The notes: generated from the letters alone by a model not told the origin. DNA of 64,000 nt from Umezawaea sp036375055 (GCF_036375055.1 NZ_DASUSQ010000023.1:6965-70964); one strand, 5' to 3'; positions 33,741 to 43,020 are shown, counted from the first letter of the stretch. Numbers and translations are program-made.

Positions 33741-33778
33741 GATCCGGGACGGGCCCCAGGCCCGTCCCGGATCTTTTT
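33741..33778 (+). terminator. Rho-independent terminator after the MMPL gene
   Basis: Perfect 15-bp arms GATCCGGGACGGGCC (33741-33755) and its complement (33759-33773), CCA loop, then TTTTT. This is the clearest intrinsic terminator in the window and it abuts the end of the convergent kinase gene. Confidence 0.9.
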
Positions 33779-35211
33779 CACAGGCCCTGCGGTCCTGCGG
33801 CGCGCTGCGCGATCGGGGCGGTCGGAAGGTCGACCCGGAGCAGTGCGCCACCGCGTGGGGAGCGGGCGACGGTGACCCGGCCGCCGTGGGCGTCGACGAC
33901 CCGCTGCACGATCGACAGCCCCAGACCGGATCCCGGCAACGCACGGGCGCTGTCGGCGCGGTAGAACCGGTCGAACACCCGCGGTACGTCGGCGGCGTCG
34001 ATGCCCGGCCCGGCGTCGTCGACCTCGAGCACCGCCGACGCGCCCTGGGCGCGGAGCCGGACCTGCACCGGCTGGTCCGCGGGGGACCACTTGCCCGCGT
34101 TGTCGATGAGGTTGAGCACCGCCCGCTGGAGCGCGGCGGGCCGCCCGCTCACCCGCACGGGGGTCACGTCGAGCGCGATCTCGATGTCGGGAACGCGGGA
34201 ACGCACCTGGGTCGCGGCGGCCACCACCACGTCGGCGAAGTCGAGCAGTTCGGTGCTCTCGTCGCTGACGTCACCGCGCGCCAAGTCGGTCAGCTCCGCC
34301 GCGAGGGTGCTCAACTCGGCCACCTGGGCGCCGAGGTCGTTGAGCAGCCGGGTCCGGCTCTCCGCAGGCAGGGCGCTGTCCAGGGCGCCGCGCCGATCGA
34401 GCCGGATCAGCAGTTCGATGTTGAGGCGCAGGCTGGTGAGCGGGGTCTTGAGCTCGTGGGCGGCGTCCTCGGCGAGCAGCCGCTGAGCCCGCCGGGAGTC
34501 CCGGAGCGCGGCGAGCATGTCGTTGATCGACTGGATCAGCCGCCGGATCTCCCCACCGCCCTCGTCCGGGATGTCGGCGTCGAGATCCCTGGTGTGCGCG
34601 ACGCGGACCGCGGCGGCGGTCAGCCGGTCGATCGGTGCCAGCCCGGTCCGCGCCACGGCCCGCCCGACAAGTCCGCCGCTGACCGCGCAGAGCAGCCCGA
34701 TCAGCAGCATGCCGAACCCGAACTGGTTGATCGGGCTGTCGTCGGCGGCGCGGGCCACCTGGATCGCGCCGCCGGTCGCCCGCAGCGTGTAGATGAGGTA
34801 GCCGTCGTCGTCGCTGTCGTCCGCCTCCACCAGGTCGGCCGACGCGCCCTGCGCCACGCGCCCGGCGGGCTCGCTGACCGGGGGCAGCGCCGGTTGGCCG
34901 TCCGGCGTCCGGATCGAGCCGTCGGCCAGGATGACCCGCACCAGCCGACCGGATCCGGGATACGGCGGTAGCTGGACCTGCGCCAGACCCGCGCGCTCCG
35001 CGTTCGTCGCCAGGACGCGGGAGTCGGCGCGCAGCTGATCCTCCGCGCTGTTCCGCAACTCCCAGTCCAGCAGCTCGCTGGCCACCTGGAAGGCCATGAA
35101 CACGCTGACCGCGATGGCCGTCGCCGCGATCACCGTCAGCCTGCTCCGCAGGGACCGCCTGCGCCACCAACGGGTCAGCCCGCGCGGGCCCCGGCCTGCG
35201 GGCCTGCTCAC
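33778..35211 (-). CDS. OmpR-type sensor histidine kinase
   Basis: A 477-residue membrane kinase. Helix 1 is near residues 22-45 (SRLTVIAATAIAVSVFMAFQ), an extracytoplasmic sensor loop follows to about 155, and helix 2 is GFGMLLIGLLCAVSGGLVG. Then come HAMP, the H-box DAAHELKTPLTSLRLNIELL with the phosphorylated His, the N-box NLIDNAGKWSP, and G-boxes VDDAGPGID and GSGLGLSIV. The start overlaps the response-regulator stop by ATGA. The signal is unknown. Confidence 0.9.
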   Translation of the reverse strand: MSRPAGRGPRGLTRWWRRRSLRSRLTVIAATAIAVSVFMAFQVASELLDWELRNSAEDQLRADSRVLATNAERAGLAQVQLPPYPGSGRLVRVILADGSIRTPDGQPALPPVSEPAGRVAQGASADLVEADDSDDDGYLIYTLRATGGAIQVARAADDSPINQFGFGMLLIGLLCAVSGGLVGRAVARTGLAPIDRLTAAAVRVAHTRDLDADIPDEGGGEIRRLIQSINDMLAALRDSRRAQRLLAEDAAHELKTPLTSLRLNIELLIRLDRRGALDSALPAESRTRLLNDLGAQVAELSTLAAELTDLARGDVSDESTELLDFADVVVAAATQVRSRVPDIEIALDVTPVRVSGRPAALQRAVLNLIDNAGKWSPADQPVQVRLRAQGASAVLEVDDAGPGIDAADVPRVFDRFYRADSARALPGSGLGLSIVQRVVDAHGGRVTVARSPRGGALLRVDLPTAPIAQRAAGPQGL

Positions 35212-35891
35212 GGAGGAGTCTCCCGCAACGTGTACCCCAGGCCGCGCAGCGTGTAGATCAACCTCGGCTCACCCCCGGCCTCCATCTTGCGGCGCAGGTA
35301 ACTCACGTACACCTGGAGGTTGTTGGCGGTGACGCTCATGTCGAAGCCCCAGATCGCCTCGAACAGCGCGCCCCTGGTCAACACGCGGGTCGCGTTGCTC
35401 ACGAGGACCTCCAGCAGGGAGAACTCGGTCCTGGTCAGGCGGAGCGGCCGCCCGCCCCGCCACGCCTCGAACCTGTCGGGATCGACCCGGACGTCGGCGA
35501 ACGTCAGGACCTGCGACTCGTCGTCGCCCGGTGCGCGGCGGCGCAGCAGGGCCCGGACCCTGGCCAGCAACTCTTCGATGGCGAACGGCTTGGGCAGGTA
35601 GTCGTCGGCGCCCGCGTCCAGCCCCGCCACCCGGTCGGAGACCTGATCACGGGCGGTCAGCATCAGCACCGGCAGGTCCCGACCCGCCGCCCGCAACCGC
35701 CGGCAGGTCTCCAACCCGCCGAGGCGGGGCATCATCACGTCGAGGATCAGCAGATCCGGCGCGTCGTCACCGAGCTTGTCGAGCACGGCGAGACCGTTGG
35801 CGACGGTGCTGGTGTCGTAACCCTCGACCTGGAGCACCCGCTCCAGCGACTCGCGGATGGCCGCCTCGTCATCCGCGATCATGATCCGCAC
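35208..35891 (-). CDS. OmpR-type response regulator
   Basis: A 227-residue regulator. The receiver begins VRIMIADDEAAIRESLERVL with both acidic residues; the phosphoacceptor lies in LLILDVMMPRLGG and the conserved Lys in DDYLPKPF. The winged helix is complete (SLLEVLVSNATRVLTRGALF; NLQVYVSYLRRKMEA). GTG 35891 is chosen because GGAGGAGGCGGG precedes it and it gives the normal length; ATG 35882 would remove three residues. It is the first gene of an operon with the kinase. Confidence 0.9.
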   Translation of the reverse strand: MRIMIADDEAAIRESLERVLQVEGYDTSTVANGLAVLDKLGDDAPDLLILDVMMPRLGGLETCRRLRAAGRDLPVLMLTARDQVSDRVAGLDAGADDYLPKPFAIEELLARVRALLRRRAPGDDESQVLTFADVRVDPDRFEAWRGGRPLRLTRTEFSLLEVLVSNATRVLTRGALFEAIWGFDMSVTANNLQVYVSYLRRKMEAGGEPRLIYTLRGLGYTLRETPP

Positions 35892-36004
35892 GCCTGCCCG
35901 CCTCCTCCGGTCGATGCTTTTGCCGGTCATCGTCCCCGACCAACCTGAGGCGAGCATTAGAGCGTCGCCGCTGTGGTGCCCGCGGGCCGTGCTCCTACCG
36001 CTCG

Positions 36005-36180
36005 GAAGTGCGTCCCGTCGGCGGTGCTGCGCAGCGAGACGGCCAAGGATGGCGAGTTGTTCGTGCTGCGGCACGAGAACGCGGTACGTCGACGGCAGCT
36101 GGCGGGTCCGGTCCGCTACGAGCCCGCTGACCGGTTCTGGTTCGCCGCCTTGTCCGGGGTGGTGGATCGTCGCCGCCGGC
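36005..36180 (+). pseudogene. IS481-like transposase, N-terminal fragment
   Basis: The plus strand encodes LRSETAKDGELFVLRHENAV followed by RRRQLAGPVRYEPADRFWF, a second copy of the segment at 1-107. After AALSGVVDRRRR the homology stops. Confidence 0.65.
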
Positions 36181-36345
36181 GGGACGTCCGCGTCGGCGAG
36201 GATGGTGTCGAACGGGGCGGGGAACCTCCCGTCGCGGTCGCGGATCGGGAAACGCGCGGAGTCGCCCGCGTCGTCGAGGTCCATCACGAGGACCTTCGCC
36301 GCCAGGGCGACCCGCGCCGCGGTCGGTCGCGTCCACGAGCCCGCG
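36180..36345 (-). pseudogene. IS481-like transposase, catalytic-core fragment in inverted orientation
   Basis: The minus strand encodes TRPTAARVALAAKVLVMDLD followed by ARFPIRDRDGRFPAPFDTIL, the integrase core block normally reading RFLIRDRDGKFPALFD. It points opposite to the adjoining N-terminal fragment, so part of the element was inverted before it decayed. Confidence 0.6.
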
Positions 36346-36472
36346 GGCTTCGCGTGGCGTCACCCGCACGGATGGGATCGTCGGCAACCCGCTCCACGTC
36401 GACCCCCTCCCGCCCTCCACCAGGTCCTCAGCCGACACCGACGTCATGACCCGCAACACTCGGACGCCCGCT

Positions 36473-37186
36473 TCAGGCCGCCTCGATGGCCTGGACGATG
36501 AGTTCGTTCCGAGCGTCTTGGCCCAGTGGTGCGGTGGTGTGGACGCCGTCGCGGAGGTACGCCGTGAGACGGGTCGGCTTCGCGGCGAGGAACTCGGCCC
36601 AGCGGATCACGACCAGGTTCGGGTGTCGGCGTTGGGCGTCGGCCAGTTGGAGATTGATCCAGGCGCTGTTGCGCTGGTCGGCCAACTGGACGTCGGTCGA
36701 CTGGCTGGTCCGGTGAACCTGGGTGTTCACCCAGTACACCTTTCGACCGGGGCCCGCGATGCTCATCGTGCGATCGACCTGCGCGGCGAACACCGGCGGG
36801 GTGAAGATGTCGTTCGACCCGGTGGCCATCAGGATTCGGTTCGGCAGCCCGTAGGTGTGAGCCCACTGCGCCAGTGCGTCGACGGCCGGAGCCGTCGGGC
36901 GACCGGACCAGTTGTGCACGGCGATGACGTCTCCGGTCCGGCTGTGGAGCCGCTTGGCCAGGGAGCTGCCGTCCTGGACGGCGATGCTGTCCCCGAACAT
37001 GAACAACCCGTCGGTGTCGAGAACCGGCCTGATCTGGGTCAAGGTGGAGATCGCCTTGGACAGCGTCTCCCACTGCCCCGACGCGCCCGAGCCGTACCCG
37101 TCGGCGAGCGCCCGTCCTGGGCTCAGGAAGGTGGAGCCGACCGCGACGACGCCCGCCGTGAGCAGTCGCCGGCGTGTGGTCGTCAT
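36473..37186 (-). CDS. Secreted GDSL/SGNH-type hydrolase
   Basis: A 237-residue precursor starting MTTTRRRLLTAGVVAVGSTF, a Tat-like signal ending at GRALA. The SGNH blocks are visible: FMFGDSIAVQ (nucleophile Ser), NWSGRPT, ATGSNDIFT (Asn) and RDGVHTTAPLG (Asp and His). These proteins hydrolyse esters of lipids or polysaccharides outside the cell. Upstream in-frame starts exist but would bury the signal peptide. It lies downstream of the M23 protein gene, separated by a terminator. Confidence 0.75.
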   Translation of the reverse strand: MTTTRRRLLTAGVVAVGSTFLSPGRALADGYGSGASGQWETLSKAISTLTQIRPVLDTDGLFMFGDSIAVQDGSSLAKRLHSRTGDVIAVHNWSGRPTAPAVDALAQWAHTYGLPNRILMATGSNDIFTPPVFAAQVDRTMSIAGPGRKVYWVNTQVHRTSQSTDVQLADQRNSAWINLQLADAQRRHPNLVVIRWAEFLAAKPTRLTAYLRDGVHTTAPLGQDARNELIVQAIEAA

Positions 37187-37336
37187 CCGCGCGCTCACGG
37201 GACGAACCCGTGGTCGTCTGCCGCGGTGGGCATCGTGCAGGCGGTTGCCGGTCGGTGCATGGCGGGCCTCCGAACCAGTGATCACGCGGATCGTGGGTGG
37301 CGGGACGAACCGGGTACGGACGTGGTTCCTTCGACC

Positions 37337-37371
37337 GGCTGGGCCGCGCGCGGCAGGCGCCCGGCCCAGCC
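37337..37371 (-). terminator. Terminator after the M23/FG-GAP gene
   Basis: Perfect 10-bp arms GGCTGGGCCG (37337-37346) and CGGCCCAGCC (37362-37371), 15-base loop, starting ten bases past the stop on the minus strand. Confidence 0.6.
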
Positions 37372-37380
37372 CTCGATCCT

Positions 37381-38706
37381 CTAGTTCACGGCGAGGTTGA
37401 AGCCGGCCCAGCCGCTACCGATCTGGGTGGACCGGTCGAACGTGCCTGAGCCGGTGCCGAGCCACTGCCACAGCGTGTTGTCCGACGTGCGGACACCCAC
37501 GAGGTCTGCTTTGCCGTCACCGTTGATGTCCATCGAGACCATCTGACGGAACTCGTTCCAGCCCGTTCCGACCTTCACCGCGGTGGCGTAGGTACCACCG
37601 TCGCGCTTCCAGAAGTAGAGCTCTCCCAAGCTGTTGGTGGCCCAGATGTCGCCGTCGCCATCGCCGTCGGCATCGGCCGCGGTGTGCCTGAGAAGACTCG
37701 CCCAGCCCTCGCTGACCAGTGTTCGGGAGCTGAACGCGCCAGCGCCTCGGCCCGGGTGGAGGTACATGTTTCCGCCGTCCCTGGCGAGGATGTCGGTTTT
37801 GTCGTCGCCGTTGACGTCGGCGAGCGAGATCCATTCCATGGCCGACCAGCCGGGGCCCACATCCTGTGACGCGGCGAACGTGCCATCGGGGCGGTTGTGC
37901 CAGTAGTAGAGCGTGTCACCGCTGACAGCCCACAGATCCGCCCTGCCGTCAGCGTCGGAATCGTTGACCGCGATCCGGGAGAAACCACCCCAACCAGGAC
38001 CGTGGCGCAGGGCCGCGGTGAAACCACCACCGCTTTTACCTCGGTAGAACCACGCGACCCCAGCAGGGTCGACACCGATCGCGTCATCGAACCTGTCCCC
38101 ATTGACGCTCCTGCTCGGGCGGTTCGCCGAAGAGGCGCAGTTCTGGCTGACGTGGGTTTCGACGCCCGTGGTGTAGTCGAACGGATCGCCGTGGAAGGAA
38201 GCGGGCTTGATGGTGCCGTTGTAGCGGTACTCGAAGTGCAGGTGGGCGGTGATCCCGGAGCTGTTGCCGTCGGTGTTGCCGAGCGTGCCGATCTCCTCTC
38301 CCAGGCGCACCACGTCGCCGTCGTGCGCGCTCTTGCTGTTGAGGTGGGCGTACAACGTCGAGTAGCCGCCACCGTGGTCGATCTCCAGGAAGTTCCCGTA
38401 ATCCGATGACTCACCGCCCTCCCGGACGACGGTCCCGGCAGCCGCCGCGTGGATGGGCTCGCCGAGGTCCTCGTTCCCCGAGGTACCGCTCTTGTTGAAG
38501 TCGATCTCATAGCTGACGTGCGCGCTGCTGCCCTTGGAGTTCCCGACCCAGGAGGTCTGGCAGAGGAACGGCAGTTCGAGCGCGGGCGCCGCGACGATCT
38601 GCGCGGTCGCCCCAGTGGCCTGCGCCAACGGCGCCAGCGTGGTTGCGGCGACGGCGATGGCGATGCCCGTCGCCATGCCGATTCTCGTGACCTGAGATGT
38701 ACGCAT
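37381..38706 (-). CDS. Secreted M23 peptidase-like protein with FG-GAP/VCBS repeats
   Basis: A 441-residue precursor with a signal peptide (MRTSQVTRIGMATGIAIAVA ending AQATGA). Residues 50-190 are an M23 (lysostaphin-type) domain: HVSYEIDF, GEPIHAAAAGTVV, YSTLYAHLNS and ITAHLHFEYR supply the zinc ligands. Residues 200-441 contain four to five FG-GAP-like beta-propeller repeats with DxDxDG calcium loops (NDSDADGRADLW, DVNGDDKTDIL, DADGDGDGDIW, DINGDGKADLV). It probably cleaves peptidoglycan or binds the cell surface. A start seven codons upstream is possible. Confidence 0.8.
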   Translation of the reverse strand: MRTSQVTRIGMATGIAIAVAATTLAPLAQATGATAQIVAAPALELPFLCQTSWVGNSKGSSAHVSYEIDFNKSGTSGNEDLGEPIHAAAAGTVVREGGESSDYGNFLEIDHGGGYSTLYAHLNSKSAHDGDVVRLGEEIGTLGNTDGNSSGITAHLHFEYRYNGTIKPASFHGDPFDYTTGVETHVSQNCASSANRPSRSVNGDRFDDAIGVDPAGVAWFYRGKSGGGFTAALRHGPGWGGFSRIAVNDSDADGRADLWAVSGDTLYYWHNRPDGTFAASQDVGPGWSAMEWISLADVNGDDKTDILARDGGNMYLHPGRGAGAFSSRTLVSEGWASLLRHTAADADGDGDGDIWATNSLGELYFWKRDGGTYATAVKVGTGWNEFRQMVSMDINGDGKADLVGVRTSDNTLWQWLGTGSGTFDRSTQIGSGWAGFNLAVN

Positions 38707-39061
38707 TGGAAAGATCCGTTCTGCCATGGTGCTGATTCGTGTCGTTCGCAGGCCGTGGGCGAAGACAGCCGGTCGCCGACCCTGGAAAGCGTTTACCGCC
38801 CTTTTCCTTTCAGACCACTCTGCTGTGCACTGTTGATAAATCCTGGTGATTCGGTGTCGGGTGCCCTTCGGCCCCGCCACGGCAACCACTCCCAGCTTCT
38901 CCGGGCAACGGGTGAGCCCTCGTACCGCCGACGTTCGAAGACGACCCCTCATGAGCGTCGCCGCCGTTGTTCGCCAGGAGGCAACTCAACCCCGTACCAG
39001 CCTTGTGGTGAAAGCATTCGAACCAGTTCGAATCCATGGTCCGACTGCTACCCTGGGCGAG
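38707..39061. other. Intergenic region between divergent genes
   Basis: About 355 bases between the M23 gene (minus) and the ArsR-like gene (plus). Apart from the operator at 39016-39033 and an A+T-rich stretch at 38790-38850 I see nothing. Confidence 0.35.
39016..39033. promoter_or_regulatory. Probable operator of the ArsR-like regulator
   Basis: Perfect 8-bp arms ATTCGAAC and GTTCGAAT separated by CA, 28 bases upstream of the start codon. The position and symmetry suit autoregulation by the adjacent winged-helix protein. Confidence 0.6.
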
Positions 39062-40045
39062 GTGCTGACGCTGCGCGTAGACGCCGACACGGTCTCCAGG
39101 ACCCGGTTGTCGCCCTCCCCGGCGTCGGAAGCCATGGCATGGCTGAAGCTCGCCGCCGCGTCGGGCCGGCACCCGGTGTTCGGTGATCCCGGACCGCTCG
39201 CCCGCGCGTCGCTCACTCACCCGGACGTCGCCCTGCTCGCGGACCTGCTGCCGCGCAACGGCGACACCTACATCCCCGATCTGCTCACCCCGCAGCCGGG
39301 TTCGGCCTCGCGGCGCCGTGAGCTGATCGAGGAGCAGATCGCGCAGATCGAGGCAGTAGCGCAGGGCGAACTCGAAACCCAGGTGTTCACCCACACCAGG
39401 ACTCACTGGAACAGGCCGCTGCGGGCCACGACCCGCCGGATCGCGGAGTCCGGGCGGATGCAGCGGCGTCTCGCCAACGGTGTCGCCCGGTTCTGGCGGG
39501 ACACCCTCTCCGACGGCTGGCCCGCGTTGCGCGCGATCATCGACCAGGACATCGCCCACCGAGCGACGGCCATGGCCACCCGCGGCCTCGGCCGGGCTCT
39601 CGGAACGCTCCACCCCGACATCGAGTGGACGGGCGACGCCATCAACCTCTGCACGCCGTTCACCGGCGAAATCGACGTCACCGGCCGGGACCTGGTCCTC
39701 GCTCCCAGCGTGCTCAACTGGCCCGACGTCATCATCCAGGTCGACACACCAGGGCAGTTCGTCCTCTACTACCCCGCCCAACGGGTCGGAGCCGGCCAGG
39801 ACCGCGGGTCCGGGAGCATCGCGCACGTTGTCGGCAACGCCCGAGCGGCCCTGCTGGCAGACCTCGACACCGCCAGGTCCACCGCGGAGCTCGCCGCCCG
39901 GACCGGCTACGCCCCTGGCACCGTCTCCTACCACCTCAGCGCACTGCACCACGCCCGTCTCGTCACCAAGGTCAGGGCCGGGCGCTACGTGTTGTACCAG
40001 CGGACCGAACACGCGACGGGTCTGCTGGAAGTCGCCCGCGATTGA
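39062..40045 (+). CDS. ArsR/DUF5937-type winged-helix regulator
   Basis: A 327-residue protein. The first 240 residues are the uncharacterised domain that precedes the helix-turn-helix in this actinomycete group (LTLRVDADTVSRTRLSPSPA; HPVFGDPGPLARASL). The last 75 residues are an ArsR winged helix (ADLDTARSTAELAARTGYAP; GTVSYHLSALHHARLVTKVR). GTG 39062 is chosen because the domain begins there; in-frame upstream sequence is of poor quality. The promoter holds a perfect 18-bp inverted repeat. No obvious target gene is adjacent. Confidence 0.75.
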   Translation: MLTLRVDADTVSRTRLSPSPASEAMAWLKLAAASGRHPVFGDPGPLARASLTHPDVALLADLLPRNGDTYIPDLLTPQPGSASRRRELIEEQIAQIEAVAQGELETQVFTHTRTHWNRPLRATTRRIAESGRMQRRLANGVARFWRDTLSDGWPALRAIIDQDIAHRATAMATRGLGRALGTLHPDIEWTGDAINLCTPFTGEIDVTGRDLVLAPSVLNWPDVIIQVDTPGQFVLYYPAQRVGAGQDRGSGSIAHVVGNARAALLADLDTARSTAELAARTGYAPGTVSYHLSALHHARLVTKVRAGRYVLYQRTEHATGLLEVARD

Positions 40046-40320
40046 GGACTTCCCGACGCCACCCCAGCGAGGCCACCTCACCGGTACGTGGAACGCGGGC
40101 AGGCGTCGCACCACCGCGGCGAGCACCGCGCGATCGGCCCAGGTCGACTGCGAGCGGGGGTTGGTTCGGCGCGGCGCGCTGGTCAGGGTTCCGGTGTGCG
40201 CGCTCCACGCAGGGGTTCGACCACGCCGAAGCGCCGCGGGAGACCGACTCGGGGCACCGGTTCGAGCCGGAGCGGCAAAGCAGTTGACTTCACAGCGGCT
40301 GCAACGTTGAGGATTCCCCC

Positions 40321-41265
40321 GTGGATGAACGCACGGACCTGCTCACCATCGGTCGGCTCGCACGTCGTACGGGGATCTCGGCGCGCACCCTGCGCTTCTG
40401 GTCGAACGAGGGGATCATCCCGTCGGCGGGCCGCACGGCGGGCGGTTACCGGCTCTACGACGCCGCGTGCGTGGCCCGCGTCGAACTCATCCGCACGCTG
40501 CGGGAGTTGGGACTCGGGCTCGACGACGTGCACCGGGTGCTCGACAACAGGGCAACGGTCGCCGACGTCGCCGCGGCGCACGTGGCCGCGATCGACACGC
40601 GGATCCGTGCCCTGAAGGTGAGCCGGGCCGTCTTGTCCACCGTGTCGAAACGTCGATCCACCCCTGAGGAGACAGCACTGATGAACCGGTTGGCACGGCT
40701 TTCCGCCGCCGAGCGGGCGCAGATCGTCGACGAGTTCAAGGCGGACGTGTTCGGCCGCCTCGACATCGCCCCGGAGCTGCGCGAACGGGCACGTGAACTC
40801 AGCGTCGATCTGCCGGAGGACCCCACACCCGACCAGGTGGACGCCTGGATCGAACTGGCGGAACTCGTGCAGGACCGGGGTTTCCGCGTTCGACTGGGAA
40901 GGTTTCTGGAACTCAACACACCCGCCCCCGGACAGCAGGCACCGCCCGGCGCGACCATCTGGTGGGCGCGGCAGGTGGTGAACACCGTCGCGCAGGCCAG
41001 GAAGGAGGGCGTCGACCCCGACGACCCGTCCGCGGCGGAGCTGATCTCCACCGTGTTCGGCGACGCCGATCCGAACGCGGTACTGGCGTCCCTGGAAGCG
41101 GGGATCGACGCGGGCGCGGAACGGTACCGGGGGCTCGTCAGTCGCGTGCGGGGGCGGTACGGTGCTCCGGACGCCACGGGAGAACTGCGCTGGCTCGCCA
41201 CAGCTCTGCGGATCGCCACCGGAGGAGAAGTGACCCCAAGCCCGCCCTCCCGACGCACTCGGTGA
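40321..41265 (+). CDS. MerR-family transcriptional regulator
   Basis: A 314-residue protein. Residues 8-75 are a MerR DNA-binding domain (LTIGRLARRTGISARTLRFW; GYRLYDAACVARVELIRTL), followed by the coiled dimerisation helix and a long C-terminal domain (to residue 314) with a helical NxxAxDPxxxEA-like effector region. GTG start with GAGGA about seven bases upstream. The long C-terminus is typical of actinomycete MerR proteins that bind large ligands. The FAH-family gene 92 bases downstream may be co-regulated. Confidence 0.8.
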   Translation: MDERTDLLTIGRLARRTGISARTLRFWSNEGIIPSAGRTAGGYRLYDAACVARVELIRTLRELGLGLDDVHRVLDNRATVADVAAAHVAAIDTRIRALKVSRAVLSTVSKRRSTPEETALMNRLARLSAAERAQIVDEFKADVFGRLDIAPELRERARELSVDLPEDPTPDQVDAWIELAELVQDRGFRVRLGRFLELNTPAPGQQAPPGATIWWARQVVNTVAQARKEGVDPDDPSAAELISTVFGDADPNAVLASLEAGIDAGAERYRGLVSRVRGRYGAPDATGELRWLATALRIATGGEVTPSPPSRRTR

Positions 41266-41357
41266 TCAGCCCACCGAGGACTGGCCGGTGGCGTGTCGAC
41301 GAACTCCTGGATCCTGTCCCCGTCGTTGTCATCAGATGATCGGACTTTGGAGCACCA

Positions 41358-42539
41358 GTGACCCTCATCCAGTTGGCGGACCGGGTGGTTCTCGCCGATC
41401 CGGCCGCGGTGCTCGTCGGAAGGGTCTTCGACCCCGGTGCCGACGGGCCGTGCCTGGTCGTCAGGCGTGGCGACGAACTCGTCGACATCACCCCGCACGG
41501 GCCGACCTCCGCCGATCTCCTGGCCCGGTCGGACGTCCTGGACGTCGCCCGCCGAGCGGAGGGGCGGACCTGGAACCTCCGCGACGTCGTCCGCTCGACC
41601 ATGTCCGGTGGCCGGGGGAGTGCGCACCTGCTCGCTCCCTGCGACCTCCAGGTGATCAAGGCGGCGGGGGTGACCTTCGCCAGCAGCATGATCGAGCGGG
41701 TCATCGAGGAACGGGTCGCGGGGGACGCCGCGCGGGCGGACGGCATCCGCGCGTCCCTGCACGCCATCGTGGGCACGGCCCTCACCGTCACGCCCGGCAG
41801 CCCCGAAGCCGCGGAGGTCAAGCGGGCGCTGGTCGAGCAGGGCCTGTGGTCGCAGTACCTCGAAGTCGGCATCGGACCCGATCCGGAGATCTTCACCAAG
41901 GCCCCCGTCCTGTCGGCGGTGGGGGTCGGCGCGGACGTCGGCGTGCTGTCGGGATCCTCCTGGAACAACCCCGAGCCCGAACTGGTCCTCGTCGCGGACC
42001 CGGACGGCAACGCGGTCGGCGCGACCCTCGGGAACGACGTGAACCTGCGCGACTACGAGGGGCGCAGCGCGCTGCTGCTGGGCAAGGCGAAGGACAACAA
42101 CGCCTCCTGCGCGATCGGTCCGTTCATCCGCCTGTTCGACGGGGGTTTCGGCCTCGCGGACGTCGCGAGGACGACCATCACGACGCGCGTCACCGGTGAG
42201 GACGGGTTCGAGGCCGAGCACGTGGGACGCCTCGCGGACATCAGCCGCCCGCTTCCCGAACTGCTGGCGGGTACCTGCGGGCGCCACCACCAGTACCCCG
42301 ACGGGTTCGTGCTGTTCACCGGGACCTCGTTCGCCCCGGCGATGGACCGGGGGGAGCAGGGCATGGGCTTCACCCACCACGACGGCGACATCGTCGCCAT
42401 CGAGTCCCCCCACCTCGGTCTGCTGGCGAACACGGTGGTCAAGAGCGAGGACGCCGCGCCCTGGACGTCCGGCGTCAGGGCGCTCATGCGGAACCTGGCC
42501 GCACGCGGCCTCCTCGGCGCTCCGGGCGGTGCCCGATGA
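41358..42539 (+). CDS. Fumarylacetoacetate hydrolase family protein
   Basis: A 393-residue FAH-superfamily protein. Metal-binding acidic residues are seen in NNPEPELVLVADPDG and GNDVNLRDYEGR, and AIGPFIRLFD is the usual strand after KAKDNNASC. Family members hydrolyse C-C bonds of beta-diketo acids or act as hydratases and decarboxylases in sugar-acid and aromatic catabolism. The longer N-terminus with FASSMIERVIEERV is typical of the sugar-acid dehydratase-like branch. The exact substrate is unknown. TGGAGC precedes the GTG start. Confidence 0.75.
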   Translation: MTLIQLADRVVLADPAAVLVGRVFDPGADGPCLVVRRGDELVDITPHGPTSADLLARSDVLDVARRAEGRTWNLRDVVRSTMSGGRGSAHLLAPCDLQVIKAAGVTFASSMIERVIEERVAGDAARADGIRASLHAIVGTALTVTPGSPEAAEVKRALVEQGLWSQYLEVGIGPDPEIFTKAPVLSAVGVGADVGVLSGSSWNNPEPELVLVADPDGNAVGATLGNDVNLRDYEGRSALLLGKAKDNNASCAIGPFIRLFDGGFGLADVARTTITTRVTGEDGFEAEHVGRLADISRPLPELLAGTCGRHHQYPDGFVLFTGTSFAPAMDRGEQGMGFTHHDGDIVAIESPHLGLLANTVVKSEDAAPWTSGVRALMRNLAARGLLGAPGGAR

Positions 42540-42555
42540 GCCCTGTGCCCGCCTG

Positions 42556-42605
42556 TCGTCCGTGCTGATCAGGCGGTGTGGTGGCACTCGCGGGGGATGC
42601 CGCCC
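42556..42605 (-). pseudogene. IS481-like transposase, C-terminal tail
   Basis: The minus strand encodes DRSGGIPRECHHTA and a stop, matching RLGGILNEYHQAA at 13621. The following bases (TCAGCACGGACG) again match the other relics. Confidence 0.45.
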
Positions 42606-42678
42606 GACCGGTCGTCCCCGGCGAGCCGCACTCCGAGCGTCGTGATCGCTGCCCCTGCCGCGGGACGAGGGGTGCTGT

Positions 42679-43020
42679 TCAGCGAGGAGCGGTGTCGTCC
42701 TGGTGTTCGGCTTCCAGGAGCGCGAGCAGTCCGGGAAACCTGCTCTCGACGTCCGTGCGCCGCAGGCGAATGCCCTTGCGGTTGCCGTAGTCGATCTCGG
42801 TGATGAGCCCTGCTCGGCGCAGGACCCGGAAGTGGTGGGTCTGGGTCTGCTTGGAGATCGGGAGGGCGAACGAGTTGCAGCCCCGTTCACCGTCGGTGTG
42901 GTCGGCGGCCAACTCCGTCATCACCGAACGGCGGTGCTCGTCGGCGAGGGCGCGGAGCACCACGCCCAGTTCGAGCGCGTCGACCTCTGGGCCGACCAGG
43001 TTCGTTCCGGCCACGGACAC
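42679..43020 (-). CDS. ArsR-family repressor
   Basis: A 113-residue single-domain winged helix. The recognition region reads PISKQTQTHHFRVLRRAGLI, and the wing DYGNRKGIRLRR. No metal-binding Cys motif is evident, so it belongs to the non-metal ArsR group often paired with oxidoreductases. GAGGGAGGT precedes the GTG start. It is divergent from a FAD monooxygenase, and the 113-base intergenic region contains two similar operators. I infer repression of both genes. Confidence 0.8.
   Translation of the reverse strand: MSVAGTNLVGPEVDALELGVVLRALADEHRRSVMTELAADHTDGERGCNSFALPISKQTQTHHFRVLRRAGLITEIDYGNRKGIRLRRTDVESRFPGLLALLEAEHQDDTAPR

Noticed and set aside
39016..39040. GTTCGAATCC, resembling a tRNA T-loop
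   Set aside because: It is one arm of an 18-bp inverted repeat and there is no acceptor, D-arm or anticodon stem around it.
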